Assembly (NCBI GenBank): GCA_011319805.1
Contig: SJRY01000183.1
Span: 94,365 to 158,364 of the forward strand
Source: Macrocybe gigantea
Lineage: Eukaryota; Basidiomycota; Agaricomycetes; Agaricales; Callistosporiaceae
Length of the DNA stretch: 64,000 bases
Direction: 5' to 3'
In this document: piece by piece, positions 23,007-60,702 of the stretch
Layout: each line of letters begins with the position of its first letter
Position numbering within the stretch: position 1 is the first letter of the stretch
Program-made: the position numbers and the translations under genes
Notes under the pieces: generated by a model
Database searches by the model: none
What the model saw: the letters and a program-made list of their open reading frames with translations, nothing else
What the model was told of the DNA's origin: nothing

Positions 23007-23237
23007 GATACCCGAACATCTCATTAATTTATAATATAATAAATATTATAAAATGCTTTATTTATATTAATAATTAATAATTAATATTATATAATTGAAG
23101 CAGAGATAGCTCTTTAATTAAATAAATACACACAAAATATAAATATTAATAAATATTTTTATTATTAAATATAATAATTTTTATTTTGTTTAATAAATTA
23201 AATTTAGAGCAAATTATAATTAAAATATTATTATTCT
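23007..23237 (+). promoter_or_regulatory. atp8 5' leader element
   Basis: Contains three phrases in fixed order: GATACCCGAACATCTCATTA (23007-23026), GCAGAGATAGCTCTTTAATT (23100-23119, with an AGAG/CTCT hairpin) and TTAGAGCAAA (23214-23223), then atp8 ATG. The same three phrases in the same order lie in front of orf288 at 30370-30523. They are probably a transcript-processing or translational-activator target; that function is inferred. Confidence 0.6.
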
Positions 23238-23402
23238 ATGCCTCAATTAATACCTTTTTTTTTCTTTAATCAATTATTATTTTCATTTGCTATTTTATTC
23301 TCTATAATTTATATATTTTCTAAATATATTTTACCTTTTTTTACATTTCAACAAGTTATTAGAATTTATATTACCAAATTAAGTAAAAAACAAATTAATT
23401 AG
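23238..23402 (+). CDS. atp8: ATP synthase subunit 8
   Basis: 54 residues, the normal size for this small stator subunit with one membrane helix. The N-terminus MPQLIPFFFFNQLLFSFAIL is the family signature and the C-terminus is basic (KLSKKQIN). A nine-T run near the start stays in frame. It is distant from atp6, unlike in many fungi, and stands alone between tRNA-rich regions. Confidence 0.95.
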   Translation: MPQLIPFFFFNQLLFSFAILFSIIYIFSKYILPFFTFQQVIRIYITKLSKKQIN

Positions 23403-23843
23403 AAATTTTTAATATTATTAAATTTTTTATTAACCACTTACCCCTATATTAATTAGAATATTTTATGAAATTTAATATTAATACTAATTTTAATCTTAAT
23501 AATAATTATAATTTAAACTAAATATTTATATTTATATTTATTTATTAAATAATTAAATTAATTAATTAAACAACTAAATTATATTATATTATATTATATT
23601 ATATAATCTTATTATTATAATTATATGTTTATATCTTTGTATATAAATTTTAATTTAATTTATAACTAATAATAATTAATATTAACTTATTAAATTATTT
23701 CTTAATTTATTATAAATTTAACAAGATAAATAATAAATTTATTATTTAAAGAAAAGAAAATTTAATTTATATAAAAATATTATATATAAATTTATATATT
23801 TTATATTTTATATAATATAAATACTTTTTATATATTTTTGTTA
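23403..23843. other. intergenic region atp8-trnK
   Basis: A/T sequence with a TATTA run near 23580. No gene seen. Confidence 0.45.
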
Positions 23844-23916
23844 GGAAACAGAACTCGAGTGGTCTGAGTGTCTCCCTTTTAAGGAGAAAGTCCTGGTTCA
23901 AATCCAGGTGTTTTCA
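23844..23916 (+). tRNA. trnK: tRNA-Lys(UUU)
   Basis: Acceptor GGAAACA/TGTTTTC, anticodon stem TCTCC/GGAGA, loop CTTTTAA (anticodon TTT), T-arm CCTGG-TTCAAAT-CCAGG. Confidence 0.93.
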
Positions 23917-24559
23917 ATATTTAAATAATTTTTATATATATATATCTATTTAATTGTGTTCTTATTCTATTTTAAATTTAACAGAGGATTATTTCATTTC
24001 TATTTACTAAATAAATAATTATAGTAAATAATTATAATAAATAATTATAGTAATTTAACTTATTTTATTTAAAAATTATTAATTTTAATTTTAATTTTAA
24101 TTTCAATTTTATTTTATAATAAATAAATAAATAAATAAATAATAAATATATATTTTATGAAAAAAATAAAATAAATTAAGCAGTTAAATATTTTTATATT
24201 ATTAATTAGTAAATTATTCTTGATTGCTAATTATTTTATATAAATATAATTAAAATAAACTTAAATAAATAAATATTTCTATATATATATTAATATTTTA
24301 TAAAAATGAAATAATAATATTTTATATTTTATATATTAAATTAATAATAAAAGAGATTTAAAATATATATTTATAAATAAATTATATATATTAAATTTAA
24401 TTTACATTAATAAATAATTAAACTAAACTAAATAAAATAAATATAAAAATAATATAATTAAAATATTTAAATAAATAAATAAATAAACTAAATAAATAAA
24501 TTATATAATATAATAATTCTTAACAACAAATTATATATTATTATTAAATATAATAAGAA
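23917..24559. other. intergenic region trnK-trnY
   Basis: A/T with short direct repeats (ATAATTATAGTAA near 24010 and 24041; TTTTAATTT near 24080). No gene. Confidence 0.45.
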
Positions 24560-24643
24560 GGGCAGGTGATCCGATTGGTAATGGTGGTTCTCTGTAAAAG
24601 AATTGGTTTAAAACCGTAAAAGGTTCGATTCCTTTACTGCTCA
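24560..24643 (+). tRNA. trnY: tRNA-Tyr(GUA)
   Basis: Acceptor GGGCAGG/ACTGCTC with one mismatch, anticodon loop CTGTAAA (anticodon GTA), long variable arm with a GGTTT/AAACC stem, T-arm AAAGG-TTCGATT-CCTTT. Confidence 0.92.
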
Positions 24644-24761
24644 AATATATATTTTAAATGTTATTTTAATAAATATAATACTTAATATCCTAAATTATTA
24701 ATACTAATTCATATTAAAAAAAATACAATAAATAAAAAAAAAAATAAATTAAATAATAAAA

Positions 24762-24834
24762 AAGACTTTAGCATAATGGTTAATGCAGTTCGCTCATAAT
24801 GGATATTATAAGGGTTCAACTCCCTTAGGTCTTA
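24762..24834 (+). tRNA. trnM: tRNA with CAU anticodon, copy 2
   Basis: Acceptor AAGACTT/AGGTCTT, anticodon loop CTCATAA (anticodon CAT) on a wobble-rich stem, T-arm AAGGG-TTCAACT-CCCTT. The T-loop TTCAACT differs from the other two CAU tRNAs. Confidence 0.87.
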
Positions 24835-24915
24835 TTATAATTAAAATATTATTAAATATAATAAAAAAAAATAAATATGTATTATTATAATAATAATATA
24901 AATTCATTAATAAAA

Positions 24916-25001
24916 GGGCATTTGGTCGAGTCTGGTTTATGGCGCTCGTCTTGAAAACGAGTACTTCACAAAAGTCGTGAGTTCAAATCTCACAGTGCCC
25001 G
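24916..25001 (+). tRNA. trnS: tRNA-Ser(UGA)
   Basis: Acceptor GGGCATT/AGTGCCC, anticodon stem CTCGT/ACGAG, loop CTTGAAA (anticodon TGA), variable arm ACTT...AAGT, T-arm GTGAG-TTCAAAT-CTCAC. Confidence 0.93.
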
Positions 25002-25136
25002 AGTTATAATAATAAATAAATTAATTAAATTAATTATAATTACTAAATATTAATGAAATATTATTTCATTTAAATAATAATAATATAATTATATATTAAT
25101 TATAAATTAAAAAAATAAAAAATATAATAAAATATT

Positions 25137-25211
25137 ACGGTGGATGACAAATTGGCCCGTCGCTCCTTTTGGGTAGGAGACATATTGCGCGTTCGAGTCG
25201 CGCCTACCGTG
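25137..25211 (+). tRNA. trnP: tRNA-Pro(UGG)
   Basis: Acceptor ACGGTGG/CTACCGT, anticodon stem CTCCT/AGGAG, loop TTTGGGT (anticodon TGG), T-arm GCGCG-TTCGAGT-CGCGC. It is clearly GC-richer than its neighbours. Confidence 0.93.
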
Positions 25212-25292
25212 TAATAACAAATTATAATTTAATTAAATAAAAATAAAATATCAAATTATTTTAAATTTTATGTATTTAATTATAAATAAAAA

Positions 25293-25340
25293 TTTATTAT
25301 ATTATATTATATTATATTATATTAGATTAGATTAGATTAG
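25293..25340 (+). repeat. ATATT/ATTAG pentamer array
   Basis: ATTAT pentamers repeated about six times, then changing to ATTAG units, between trnP and trnN. Confidence 0.8.
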
Positions 25341-25504
25341 TTTAGATTATAATTATAATTATTATTTTTTGTTTAAATTTATACTTTAAAAGAAGTATAG
25401 ACAAAAATTCTATTTATAATAAAAAAATATAAAATATATTAATTATAGTATACTAAAAATAAATAATATCTAATATAAATTAAAAAATAAAAATAAATAT
25501 TAGA

Positions 25505-25577
25505 GGTCTTATGGCTGAGTGGTTTAAGCGAGGTACTGTTAATACTTTTTACAGGGGTTCAATTCCTCTTAAGACCT
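25505..25577 (+). tRNA. trnN: tRNA-Asn(GUU)
   Basis: Acceptor GGTCTTA/TAAGACC, anticodon stem AGGTA/TACTT, loop CTGTTAA (anticodon GTT), T-arm AGGGG-TTCAATT-CCTCT. Confidence 0.92.
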
Positions 25578-25600
25578 AACAAAAAGTATTAAAATAATAA

Positions 25601-25685
25601 GCGAACATGTTGAAATTTGGTAAACAATCTCCTCTTAAGCAGGAGTGGAAGTGATTCCTTAAGAGTTCGAGTCTCTTTGTTCGTA
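25601..25685 (+). tRNA. trnL: tRNA-Leu(UAA)
   Basis: Acceptor GCGAACA/TGTTCGT, anticodon stem CTCCT/AGGAG, loop CTTAAGC (anticodon TAA), long variable arm, T-loop TTCGAGT. Confidence 0.93.
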
Positions 25686-25717
25686 TTATCTGTTTCAAAG
25701 ATAGTGTCAACCTAACA

Positions 25718-25790
25718 GGCGAGATAGTGTAAAGGTTAAGCACAATAGTCTCATGAACTGTTAGATTAGGTTCGAATCCTGATCTCGCCT
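25718..25790 (+). tRNA. trnM: tRNA with CAU anticodon, copy 3
   Basis: Acceptor GGCGAGA/TCTCGCC (seven pairs), anticodon stem ATAGT/ACTGT, loop CTCATGA (anticodon CAT), T-loop TTCGAAT. Confidence 0.9.
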
Positions 25791-26497
25791 TTAAAAAAAA
25801 ATAAATATAAATAAGAATAAAAATATTAATGATTAAATAAAATTGATATATTTAAATATTATTGTAATAATTTATTTATAAGATTAAATTACTAAAATAT
25901 TTAATTTAATTAAATTAAATTCAATTTAAATTAAAGATAATAATATTATATAATATTATGAATATGTAACAGTTAATAAATTTATTTAAAAAAATTATTT
26001 TTATAAAATAAAATATTAATATTATATTAATAATACATTAATATTTATTATAAGTTAAATAAAAAAATAAAATAAATAAAAAAATGACAACTAAAAATAA
26101 TAATAAATAATATAATTTTTAAATACAATAAATAAAATAATATATTTATCTCTCTAAAATAAAAATAAAAAAATATATAGTTGTATATCTCTCAAATATA
26201 ATTAAATTAATAATTACAAATTAATTTAGAAATAGTGAGAATATAATGGTTAAGCTACAGAGAAATATCTTTTATTTAATATATAAATTTATTAATAAAT
26301 TATTAAAAAAAAATTAAACATTATTTATATAAAATAATAAATATAATACTTAAAAATAATATAATAAAACATTTTAATAAATTGTTTTAAAATTTAAATT
26401 TTGTTTTTTAGTGTTTGTTTTGTGTGTTTTAATTTATTTAAAATAAAATTTATATTCATAATTTTTTAATTTTTGTTTCTCTCTTTTTATCCTAAAA
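25791..26497. other. cox1 upstream region
   Basis: A/T region before cox1. Bases 26232-26255 (AGTGAGAATATAATGGTTAAGC) look like the acceptor and D-arm of a tRNA, but no anticodon or T-arm follows. T-rich sequence from 26390 probably forms the cox1 leader. Confidence 0.45.
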
Positions 26498-53422
<26,925 letters not shown>

Positions 53423-53869
53423 TTTGCGGAGGATTTGAATTTTTTTATTTATAATTTTAACCCTATACTCTGACAATTATTAATTCATATTTGTTTGGTA
53501 AGGAATAAAAATTAATTTATATTTCCATTTTTAATAATAATTTAAATTTTTATTATTATATATAAAGTTTAAAATATAAAAGTAAGGATAAAATAATTAT
53601 GTCATTTTATGAATGTCTCTGTAATTATTTTCTCCTTAATTAAACAGAATAAATAATTATTAATAACACATATTAAATAATTATTTATTATTTATATAAG
53701 AAATATAAATATATAAAAAAATAAAATATTCAACTCTTGAATGCTTAGTCATCCTGCCTTAAATGTAAATTTAAATTCTAAATTTAATCCTTAAGGTCAA
53801 TTCTTCTTGGTTAAACCTGCAAAAAATACATACTAATTAATATAAATTATTAATTATTATCATCCTTTT
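53423..53869. other. cox1 3' flank
   Basis: AT-rich; a CCTTAA/TTAAGG palindromic pair at about 53756-53795 may form a 3' hairpin. No gene. Confidence 0.45.
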
Positions 53870-54760
53870 TTGTTTAATGCCTTATACTCGGTGATTATAA
53901 TATCAAATAAGAAAATTATTGATATTAAAAATAATAGAACGTATAAAATTATTTTTTTTAATTTATACGTAGGCAATATAAAATACTTAGTTTATAAAAT
54001 GAAATTACTAGAAATATTAAGAAAATATGTAGCTCCAGGTGTGTTAGGTTCTATCACTATTGATAGTTATCGAAGACAAGTTCATAGTCATAATAAAGAT
54101 ATGTTAAATATTAAAAATGAGACCTCTGATAATATAAAAATTATGCCAGAACAATTATGGGGTCAAAAAACTGCTAGTTCTGAATTTAAAGCGAAATTAG
54201 AAGCAAGTTCTAGTAGAATTGACAATGTAGATCAAAATATATTAAAATGTAAATCTAAATTAAGTGAGATAGACTCCAAATTAAAAGACGGTCATTTTAA
54301 TAATGGAGAAAATGCTGAAAGTTTAAATAATTTAAAAACATATTATTCTGAGGAGTTAGATAAATATATCGGAGTAAAAAATGATTTTATAAAAGAACTT
54401 CCATACATCATTAATAGTAATCATAAATCTGAACTCTTTGATTGGTTATATGCTTTAATAGACAAATATCAAACTATAGTAGATAATTTAAGTTTAGAGC
54501 AATTAGTTGCTTTATTTAATATATTTGGATATATTATGATATTATCTACAATAACATCTCTTAGTATATTATTAATCGGTGATTACTTAATTGAGAAATT
54601 TAATCTTGATACAAAATATCCTAAATTATCTATATATATAAGAATGAAACAAAAATTGAATAAACATTATTTAATGTTTTATATTATAATATTATATTTA
54701 TTAGTCCTATTACTTATAATATGTAATGTGTACATGTTAGTTTTAAAATATTTTGTATAA
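53870..54760 (+). CDS. orf296, unassigned membrane protein before cox3
   Basis: 296 residues from TTG 53870; an ATG at 53999 (codon 44) is an alternative start. The middle (about 100-180) is charged and heptad-like, possibly a coiled coil. Two C-terminal helices (about 213-236, 266-292) flank a distinctive GDYLIEKFNLDTKYPKLSIY segment, also found in the ORF at 61407-61847 (GDYLLTKYNIENRFPKLGKI). A degraded copy of its C-terminal half lies at 59738-60205. Similar ends may occur in other fungal mitochondrial ORFs, but I cannot check that. Function unknown. Confidence 0.75.
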   Translation: MFNALYSVIIISNKKIIDIKNNRTYKIIFFNLYVGNIKYLVYKMKLLEILRKYVAPGVLGSITIDSYRRQVHSHNKDMLNIKNETSDNIKIMPEQLWGQKTASSEFKAKLEASSSRIDNVDQNILKCKSKLSEIDSKLKDGHFNNGENAESLNNLKTYYSEELDKYIGVKNDFIKELPYIINSNHKSELFDWLYALIDKYQTIVDNLSLEQLVALFNIFGYIMILSTITSLSILLIGDYLIEKFNLDTKYPKLSIYIRMKQKLNKHYLMFYIIILYLLVLLLIICNVYMLVLKYFV

Positions 54761-55263
54761 ATTATTAATTTTATTCTTTTTAATCTTTAATTAATAATTT
54801 TAATTAACCTATTATTTATACTTTATTTAATGATAATAACTATAATCTTTTAAATTATTATTATTATACAAGCTTTTTTATTATAGTGTTAAGATAATAT
54901 TTATTTATATGTTAACTTTATAATTTGTATACCCCTATATTTATATAAAATATTATAATATTATAGAAATTTTAATAAATTCTTACTAAAATAGTAATAT
55001 TTATCTATTATAATCTATATATTCATTATTATTTTAATAATTAAAAAAAATAAATAAAGTTATTTATTTAAAATATTAATTATAGGAATGTATAATAGTT
55101 AGTCTAATGTTAATGTTTAATATATATTAACTATAATAAGTAATTACCTATAATTTAAATGTAACTTATTATAATAAAAATTATACTACTAAGTTATAAT
55201 ATAATATTATTAACTAAAATATTAAATTGAACTACTAAACTACTAATATATTAAATTATAAAT
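54761..55263. other. duplicated spacer before cox3
   Basis: About 160 bases from 54761 are nearly identical to 60206-60365, and the following stretch resembles 57128-57410. No gene. It belongs to the repeated block around cox3. Confidence 0.7.
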
Positions 55264-55378
55264 AAGTTTAAGCAACCAACCGTAAACGTTCTTATGTTTA
55301 TAAATTATTAATAATTTTTATATAAATTAATTATATTCCAACTAATAATAACTCGTTGGTATAAATTTAATAAAAAAA
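55264..55378 (+). promoter_or_regulatory. cox3 5' leader, copy A
   Basis: Contains GCAACCAACCGTAAACGTTC and TAATAACTCGTTGGTATAAA. ACCAAC (55275-55280) can pair with GTTGGT (55355-55360) to close a long stem-loop. Copies B (57414-57518) and C (60703-60825) keep both pairing strands while the loop differs in length, so the stem is probably functional (processing or translation). Confidence 0.7.
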
Positions 55379-55401
55379 TAAAATAAAAATAAAAAAATTA
55401 G

Positions 55402-56205
55402 ATGAAAATAAATAAATTTCAACATTTTCCTTATCATTTAGTAGATCCTTCTCCTTGGCCAATCTTATTAAGTTTTTCATTATTAAATTTAACAGTAGGA
55501 GCAGTATTATATATGCATGGATATAATAATGGAGGTTTAATATTATTAATTGGTTTTATTTTAACTGTGTTTGGAATGACTCTATGGTTCAGAGATGTAA
55601 TAACAGAAGGAACTTATTTAGGACATCATACAAAACAAGTAAAAAACGGATTAATGATAGGGATCTTACTTTTTATTGTTAGTGAAGTATTTGCTTTCTT
55701 ATCTGTTTTCTGGGCTTTCTTCCATTCTAGTTTATCTCCTGCTATAGAACTTGGAGGATCTTGGCCCCCAGTAGGAATAACTCCCTTAGATCCTTTTGCA
55801 ATACCCTTACTTAATACTTTCTTATTATTATCCAGTGGAGCATTTATCACTTATGGTCATCATGCACTAATTGCTGGAGATAGAAAAGCAGCTATTGATG
55901 GAGTATTTTTAACAATTGTATTAGCTATATTATTTACTGCTTTACAATATTATGAATATAATGAAGCTGGATTTACAATGGCTGATGGTATTTATGGATC
56001 AGCATTTTATGCTTCTACAGGACTTCATGGATTACATGTTATTATTGGTACAATTTTCATTTTAGTAGGATTTATTAGAATTATAAATTATCAATTAACA
56101 AGACAACATCACCAAGGATTTGAAGCAAGTATCTTATATTGGCATTTTGTGGATGTAGTTTGGTTATTCTTATTTGTAGCTGTATATTTCTGGGGTGGTG
56201 CCTAA
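55402..56205 (+). CDS. cox3: cytochrome c oxidase subunit 3
   Basis: 267 residues, a seven-helix core subunit of complex IV. Family landmarks: HPYHLVDPSPWP-like start (QHFPYHLVDPSPWP), FRDVITEGTYLGHHT, VSEVFAFLSVFWAFFHSSL and the C-terminal HFVDVVWLFLFVAVYFWGG. It is intron-free with no TGA codon. It is preceded by leader copy A. Confidence 0.98.
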   Translation: MKINKFQHFPYHLVDPSPWPILLSFSLLNLTVGAVLYMHGYNNGGLILLIGFILTVFGMTLWFRDVITEGTYLGHHTKQVKNGLMIGILLFIVSEVFAFLSVFWAFFHSSLSPAIELGGSWPPVGITPLDPFAIPLLNTFLLLSSGAFITYGHHALIAGDRKAAIDGVFLTIVLAILFTALQYYEYNEAGFTMADGIYGSAFYASTGLHGLHVIIGTIFILVGFIRIINYQLTRQHHQGFEASILYWHFVDVVWLFLFVAVYFWGGA

Positions 56206-57413
56206 TATAATGTCAATATATATATATATACACACATAAATATTTCCCCTTTATGAACTTTATTTATTATATATTAAAATAATAAAGGTATAAATAAATA
56301 ATTATCCTATATTTCATCTCTTTATTAACTAATAATTTCTTGAACTTATAAACAATGAAAATAAATATATTTAAATTTATTAACTATTTTATATTATATT
56401 TCAAATTTTTACTACTTATAATTCTAATACATTTATTTTTATAATATTAATATATATCAGTTATATTGTATAGAAAGTTATTAGTGAGTATTATTTTTAG
56501 TATGCAATGGAATTATAACTATTTTTACTTTGTTTAGGTTTAAGAATTGGTTTTTAAATAAATAAATTTTAATTTTTTAATAAATATTACACTAGATTAT
56601 TAAAATTACAAAATTATTCTCTGATTAAATTCTCTCTGTTCTACAAAATTAATAATGTAAATATGAAATATTCTTTTTTATTTATAGGAAAGATTAAATA
56701 ATTTAAAGCTAAATATCCCATATAATAGTTAACCTAAAATCAAATTTGCTTTTTTTAATATTATCATTACTCTGTTTATTACCTTTTCTCAATGTAGTAA
56801 GTTATTTAACTTCATTATATTTAATGAATAAATATGATATGGATATTAAATTTAATAAATTTAAAAAATAACTTGATATTATGAAAAAAAAAGTTCTTTA
56901 TTTTTTTTAATTATCTTAGAAGGTATAACTTGTCTGTTTGTATTGTTAGGTATAATAATCTGTTATTTGTGTTAAATACGTATAATTTATAATTTTACTT
57001 TATCTTAAAATAAACTTTAATTATATAAACATATATAAATAGTCATTTTTATAAATAAAAATATTATTTCCTGTATTAATTATTAATAATTAAGTATTAA
57101 ATTTTTATTATTATTATTATTATTATTAAAAACTGTTCTTATTTAGTCCTAAAATAATAATATTTATATATTATAATCTATATATTCATTATTATTATAA
57201 TAAAATTATAATTAAAGTTTTATTATTTAATACTTAATACTTAAAATTGTATTATATTTAATATAATAATTATGTGTTATATTTATTATTAACTATAATA
57301 AGTAATTACCTCTAATTTAACTTATTATAATAAAAATTATACTACTAAGTTATAATATAATATTATTTAATAAAATATTAAATTTAAATAATCAACTAAT
57401 ATTAAATTATAAA
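56206..57413. other. region between cox3 and orf353, with ORF remains
   Basis: AT-rich. It contains a decayed membrane ORF (listed separately) and, from about 57128, a copy of the spacer found upstream of cox3. No intact gene. Confidence 0.6.
56725..56976 (+). pseudogene. C-terminal remnant of a membrane ORF
   Basis: One frame reads NLLFLILSLLCLLPFLNVVS then MNKYDMDIKFNKFKK and stops at about 56871. After a poly-A run, another frame reads EGITCLFVLLGIIICYLC before a stop. Helix, short basic stretch, helix is the same plan as the C-terminus of orf296, so I infer a decayed member of this ORF family. Confidence 0.5.
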
Positions 57414-57518
57414 TAAGTTTAAGCAACCAACCGTAAACGTTCTTATGTTTATAAATTATTAATTAATATAAATGAATTCTAATTAATAATAACTCGTTGG
57501 TATAAATTTAATAAAAAA
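57414..57518 (+). promoter_or_regulatory. cox3-type leader, copy B, before orf353
   Basis: Same sequence blocks as copy A, including ACCAAC and GTTGGT, ending about 20 bases before the ATG of orf353. Confidence 0.7.
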
Positions 57519-57538
57519 GAGAATAAAAAAACTTTAAA

Positions 57539-58600
57539 ATGACTCATAATTTTATGCTTTATAACACATTTTATGAACACTTTCCTATTTTTATAGAAAC
57601 TATAATATCATTTAGTATAGTAACATATTTATTGGAAGGTTTTTCTAATAATAAAACATTAAAATCAATACAAAAACTAATTTTAATATTAGTTTTAATT
57701 ATAATGTTTATAGTAGCCTTATTTTTTATTTTTGCCTTCTTATCTGAATACTTTGATTTAGACATTATTCATTTATCAGACTCTAGCGATAAAAGCATTA
57801 AAGGTACAATAACCACTTCGATAGACACTACCTCAGATGCAATGAAAGATGCAGTAGAAAAGGTAGGTTCAGGTTTCTCTAGTTTAGGCTTAGGTTCCGC
57901 CATTGGAGCAGGTGCAGCTGCTACTGCTAAAGTAATAAAAAATGCTTCAATTCCTCCAAGACAAAAGGTTGGTTTAGTATTCATTGGCGGAGCTGGAGGT
58001 GCTGCGTCTCATGTAGGAGCTACTTTGTTTAATAAAAATACGTATTCAAATAAAAATAATCAATCTTCAAGTTCTAATAATCAATCTTCAAGTTCTAATA
58101 ATCAATCTTCAAGTTCTAATAATCAATCTTCAAGTTCTAATAACACATTAGAAGGCTCACAAAGTAATATAACTAGTTCAAATGTGGATACTACAGATAA
58201 TACGAAAGATATTGTAGCAAATTCTCCAAATGATCATATAGACATATTAAATTTAGTATTTAATAGTGATAATTCTATTTATATTGCTTTAGGTTCAATG
58301 TACATATTAGATATATTAAAAATTTTATTGTTTATATATTTAATAATCGATATAATTATATTATTTATTTTTAAGGAAGAAAGAGATATAACTAACTTTA
58401 TAAATAATAAAATTCCAGATAAATATAATTTAAGAAAAATTATATTTAAAATTTTTAAATTAGTTTCAAAAGGAAATAAATTAAATTTAATAATTTGTAT
58501 TTTTTTATTACTTTCTTTTGAATTTAGTACTTTGTATTTACATACTCTCTTAATAACAAATTTTCCCTTTATTTGTGAAGTATTTTTAAATTCTAAATAA
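57539..58600 (+). CDS. orf353, unassigned membrane protein after cox3
   Basis: 353 residues from ATG 57539. Helices lie at about 17-33 and 46-68. A Gly/Ala-rich segment at about 107-163 (GSAIGAGAAATAKVIKNASI and GGAGGAASHVGATLF) is followed by a low-complexity NNQSSSS repeat (about 173-202) and two C-terminal helix regions (about 248-277, 314-335). It has the same overall order as orf288 and orf351. It is preceded by a cox3-type leader, so it may be expressed like cox3. Function unknown. Confidence 0.82.
   Translation: MTHNFMLYNTFYEHFPIFIETIISFSIVTYLLEGFSNNKTLKSIQKLILILVLIIMFIVALFFIFAFLSEYFDLDIIHLSDSSDKSIKGTITTSIDTTSDAMKDAVEKVGSGFSSLGLGSAIGAGAAATAKVIKNASIPPRQKVGLVFIGGAGGAASHVGATLFNKNTYSNKNNQSSSSNNQSSSSNNQSSSSNNQSSSSNNTLEGSQSNITSSNVDTTDNTKDIVANSPNDHIDILNLVFNSDNSIYIALGSMYILDILKILLFIYLIIDIIILFIFKEERDITNFINNKIPDKYNLRKIIFKIFKLVSKGNKLNLIICIFLLLSFEFSTLYLHTLLITNFPFICEVFLNSK
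58055..58138 (+). repeat. 21-bp tandem repeat x 4 in orf353
   Basis: Four consecutive identical copies of AATAATCAATCTTCAAGTTC plus T encode NNQSSSS four times without breaking the frame. Confidence 0.95.
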
Positions 58601-59737
58601 ATTAAACCTTAAAAATTTTTATATTTTATTATAAGTAAATTCCCCTATACTTTAAAATATAAAAATTGTACTAAAATAATTATTCAATTCATTTATGTTT
58701 TTAAATATTGGGATGTTATACACTATTTACTATTTATTAAAACCTTTAAATAGCAAAATGTAAATATTTTATATTTAAAAAAAAAATTTTTTTTTACAAG
58801 GTAGTAAAAAGAATAATTTCACTATTAATTAAAATATAATAATATTTTTAATAAAAAATTGAATTATTTTATATTGGTTGAAATTAGATAATTAAGGATT
58901 TTAAGGAATAATAATAAATATTTTTTATATTCATGACTAGGTTATAACCCTTATTATAGTAATAAGAGTAGCTATAATAATATATATTTATATATATTAT
59001 ATTTGTATTATTTTTATATTAGTTTGAATAATTAAATAAATAATGAAAATATAAATTCTCTTCTAATAATAAATACTAAATAAAAAATTTATAAAAATGA
59101 TAAAAATAGATAAAAATTTAAAAATAATTGCTTCATTAGGAAAAAATATATGAAGGAAAAGAAAATAATCGTGAATTAAAATTTGTTAGTTCTATAGTTA
59201 AATACAACGGATAAATTAATGTTGAATCCATAAATGAAATGTATAAATTATTACAATTTAATACAAGATTTTTTTATCGAGATACTTATGAAGTAATATA
59301 TTTAAGTGTAACTGAATATGTATATAGAAGTGAAATAATTTTAGAAAAAAGTGGATTAGTAATAAAGGGTGTAAATTTTTTAAATTTCTTGTTTTAATGA
59401 ATAATTATAAAATCTATAAAGAAACAAATAATAAATATTACTTAGATTCTATAAGAGAAGAATTAATTTTAAATAGTAGAAATAGATATTTTGAAAGAAT
59501 GGTCAAATTAAATCAAATTAAAGATAATATTGAAAATTCAAGATTTGTACTAAATTCTGACAAAAAAAAACAAAAATAGATAAAATATGGCACTTATCTC
59601 TCAAAAATCTCACTAAAGATATTAAAAAAAGAAACTTATTCTTAGATAAAGAAAATCAAAATTATTTTTTATAATCTCATTAATAGGAATAAGCTATTAT
59701 GAAATGAAAAATTTGTTAATTCTTCCTTTAAATAATA
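58601..59737. other. region after orf353 with coding-like fragments
   Basis: AT-rich. Fragments between 59096 and 59580 read like Lys/Asn/Glu-rich protein (including a 60-codon frame 59397-59579), but they are split by stops and match nothing I recognise. They may be the decayed N-terminal part of the neighbouring pseudogene. Confidence 0.45.
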
Positions 59738-60205
59738 ATTAGAAATAAGTTCTAGTATAATTAATGAAGTGGATCAAAATATATTTGAAGTTAAATATAA
59801 ATTATATATAACTATATTAAATAACTGTAATATATAAGTATTAATAGTAATCATAAATCTGAACTCTTTGATTGGTTATATGATTTTTTAGACAAATATT
59901 AAACTTTAGTAGATAATTTAAGTTTAGAGCAAATTAGTTATTTTATAAAATATATTTGGAGCTATTATGAGTTTAATGTCATTAATTTATATTAAGATAT
60001 TGTTATTTGGATGAGTATTTATTTCATAAATTTTATCTTCTAATACCCTAATTTATCTTATAATATGAATAAATTAAAAAGTATCTTAAATTACACTAAA
60101 CATTAAGTCATTTTATTCAATGTTTTATATTATAATTTTTCATATATAAGTCCTATTACTTATAATATGTAATGTGTACATGTTAGTTTTAAAATATTTT
60201 GTATA
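59738..60205 (+). pseudogene. degraded copy of orf296
   Basis: The stretch from 59849 (AGTAATCATAAATCTGAACT and onward) matches orf296 from 54417 closely at nucleotide level, and earlier bases (TTAGAAATAAGTTCTAGTAT) match 54199. Frameshifts and TAA stops prevent translation. The similarity continues past the stop into the spacer, so a block of about 1 kb was duplicated. Confidence 0.85.
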
Positions 60206-60702
60206 AATTATTAATTTTATTCTTTTTAATCTTTAATTAATAATTTTAATTAACCTATTATTTATACTTTATTTAATGATAATAACTATAATCTTTTAAA
60301 TTATTATTATTATACAAGCTTTTTTATTATTTTAACAAGATAATATTTACTATTATGTTAACTTTATAATTTGTATACCCCTATATTAATTATAAAATAT
60401 AAATTATTAATATTAAAAACTGTTAATAAGTATTCCTAAAATAATAATATTTATTTAGTTTAATTTCTATAATAATTATTATATAAATAATAAAATAATA
60501 ATTAAATCTCTATACTGATAATATTAAAATTATGAATCTATTATAGTTAGTCTAATGTTTATAATTTATATTATTAAATAATTATATGTAATTACCTATA
60601 ATTTAAATGTAACTTATTATAATAAAAATTATACTACTAACTTCTAATATATTATTATTACTTTATTTTCAAATTAAATGAACTAATATTAAATTATATA
60701 TT
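60206..60702. other. second copy of the cox3 upstream spacer
   Basis: Close copy of 54761-55263, with the first 160 bases nearly identical and the remainder drifting. No gene. Confidence 0.7.

Noticed and set aside
26232..26290. Possible tRNA before cox1
   Set aside because: Only an acceptor/D-arm-like stretch is present; no anticodon arm or T-arm could be paired.
59397..59579. 60-codon ORF as an independent gene
   Set aside because: It lies in a region of fragments with stops in all frames, next to a degraded orf296 copy; no leader and no recognisable domain.
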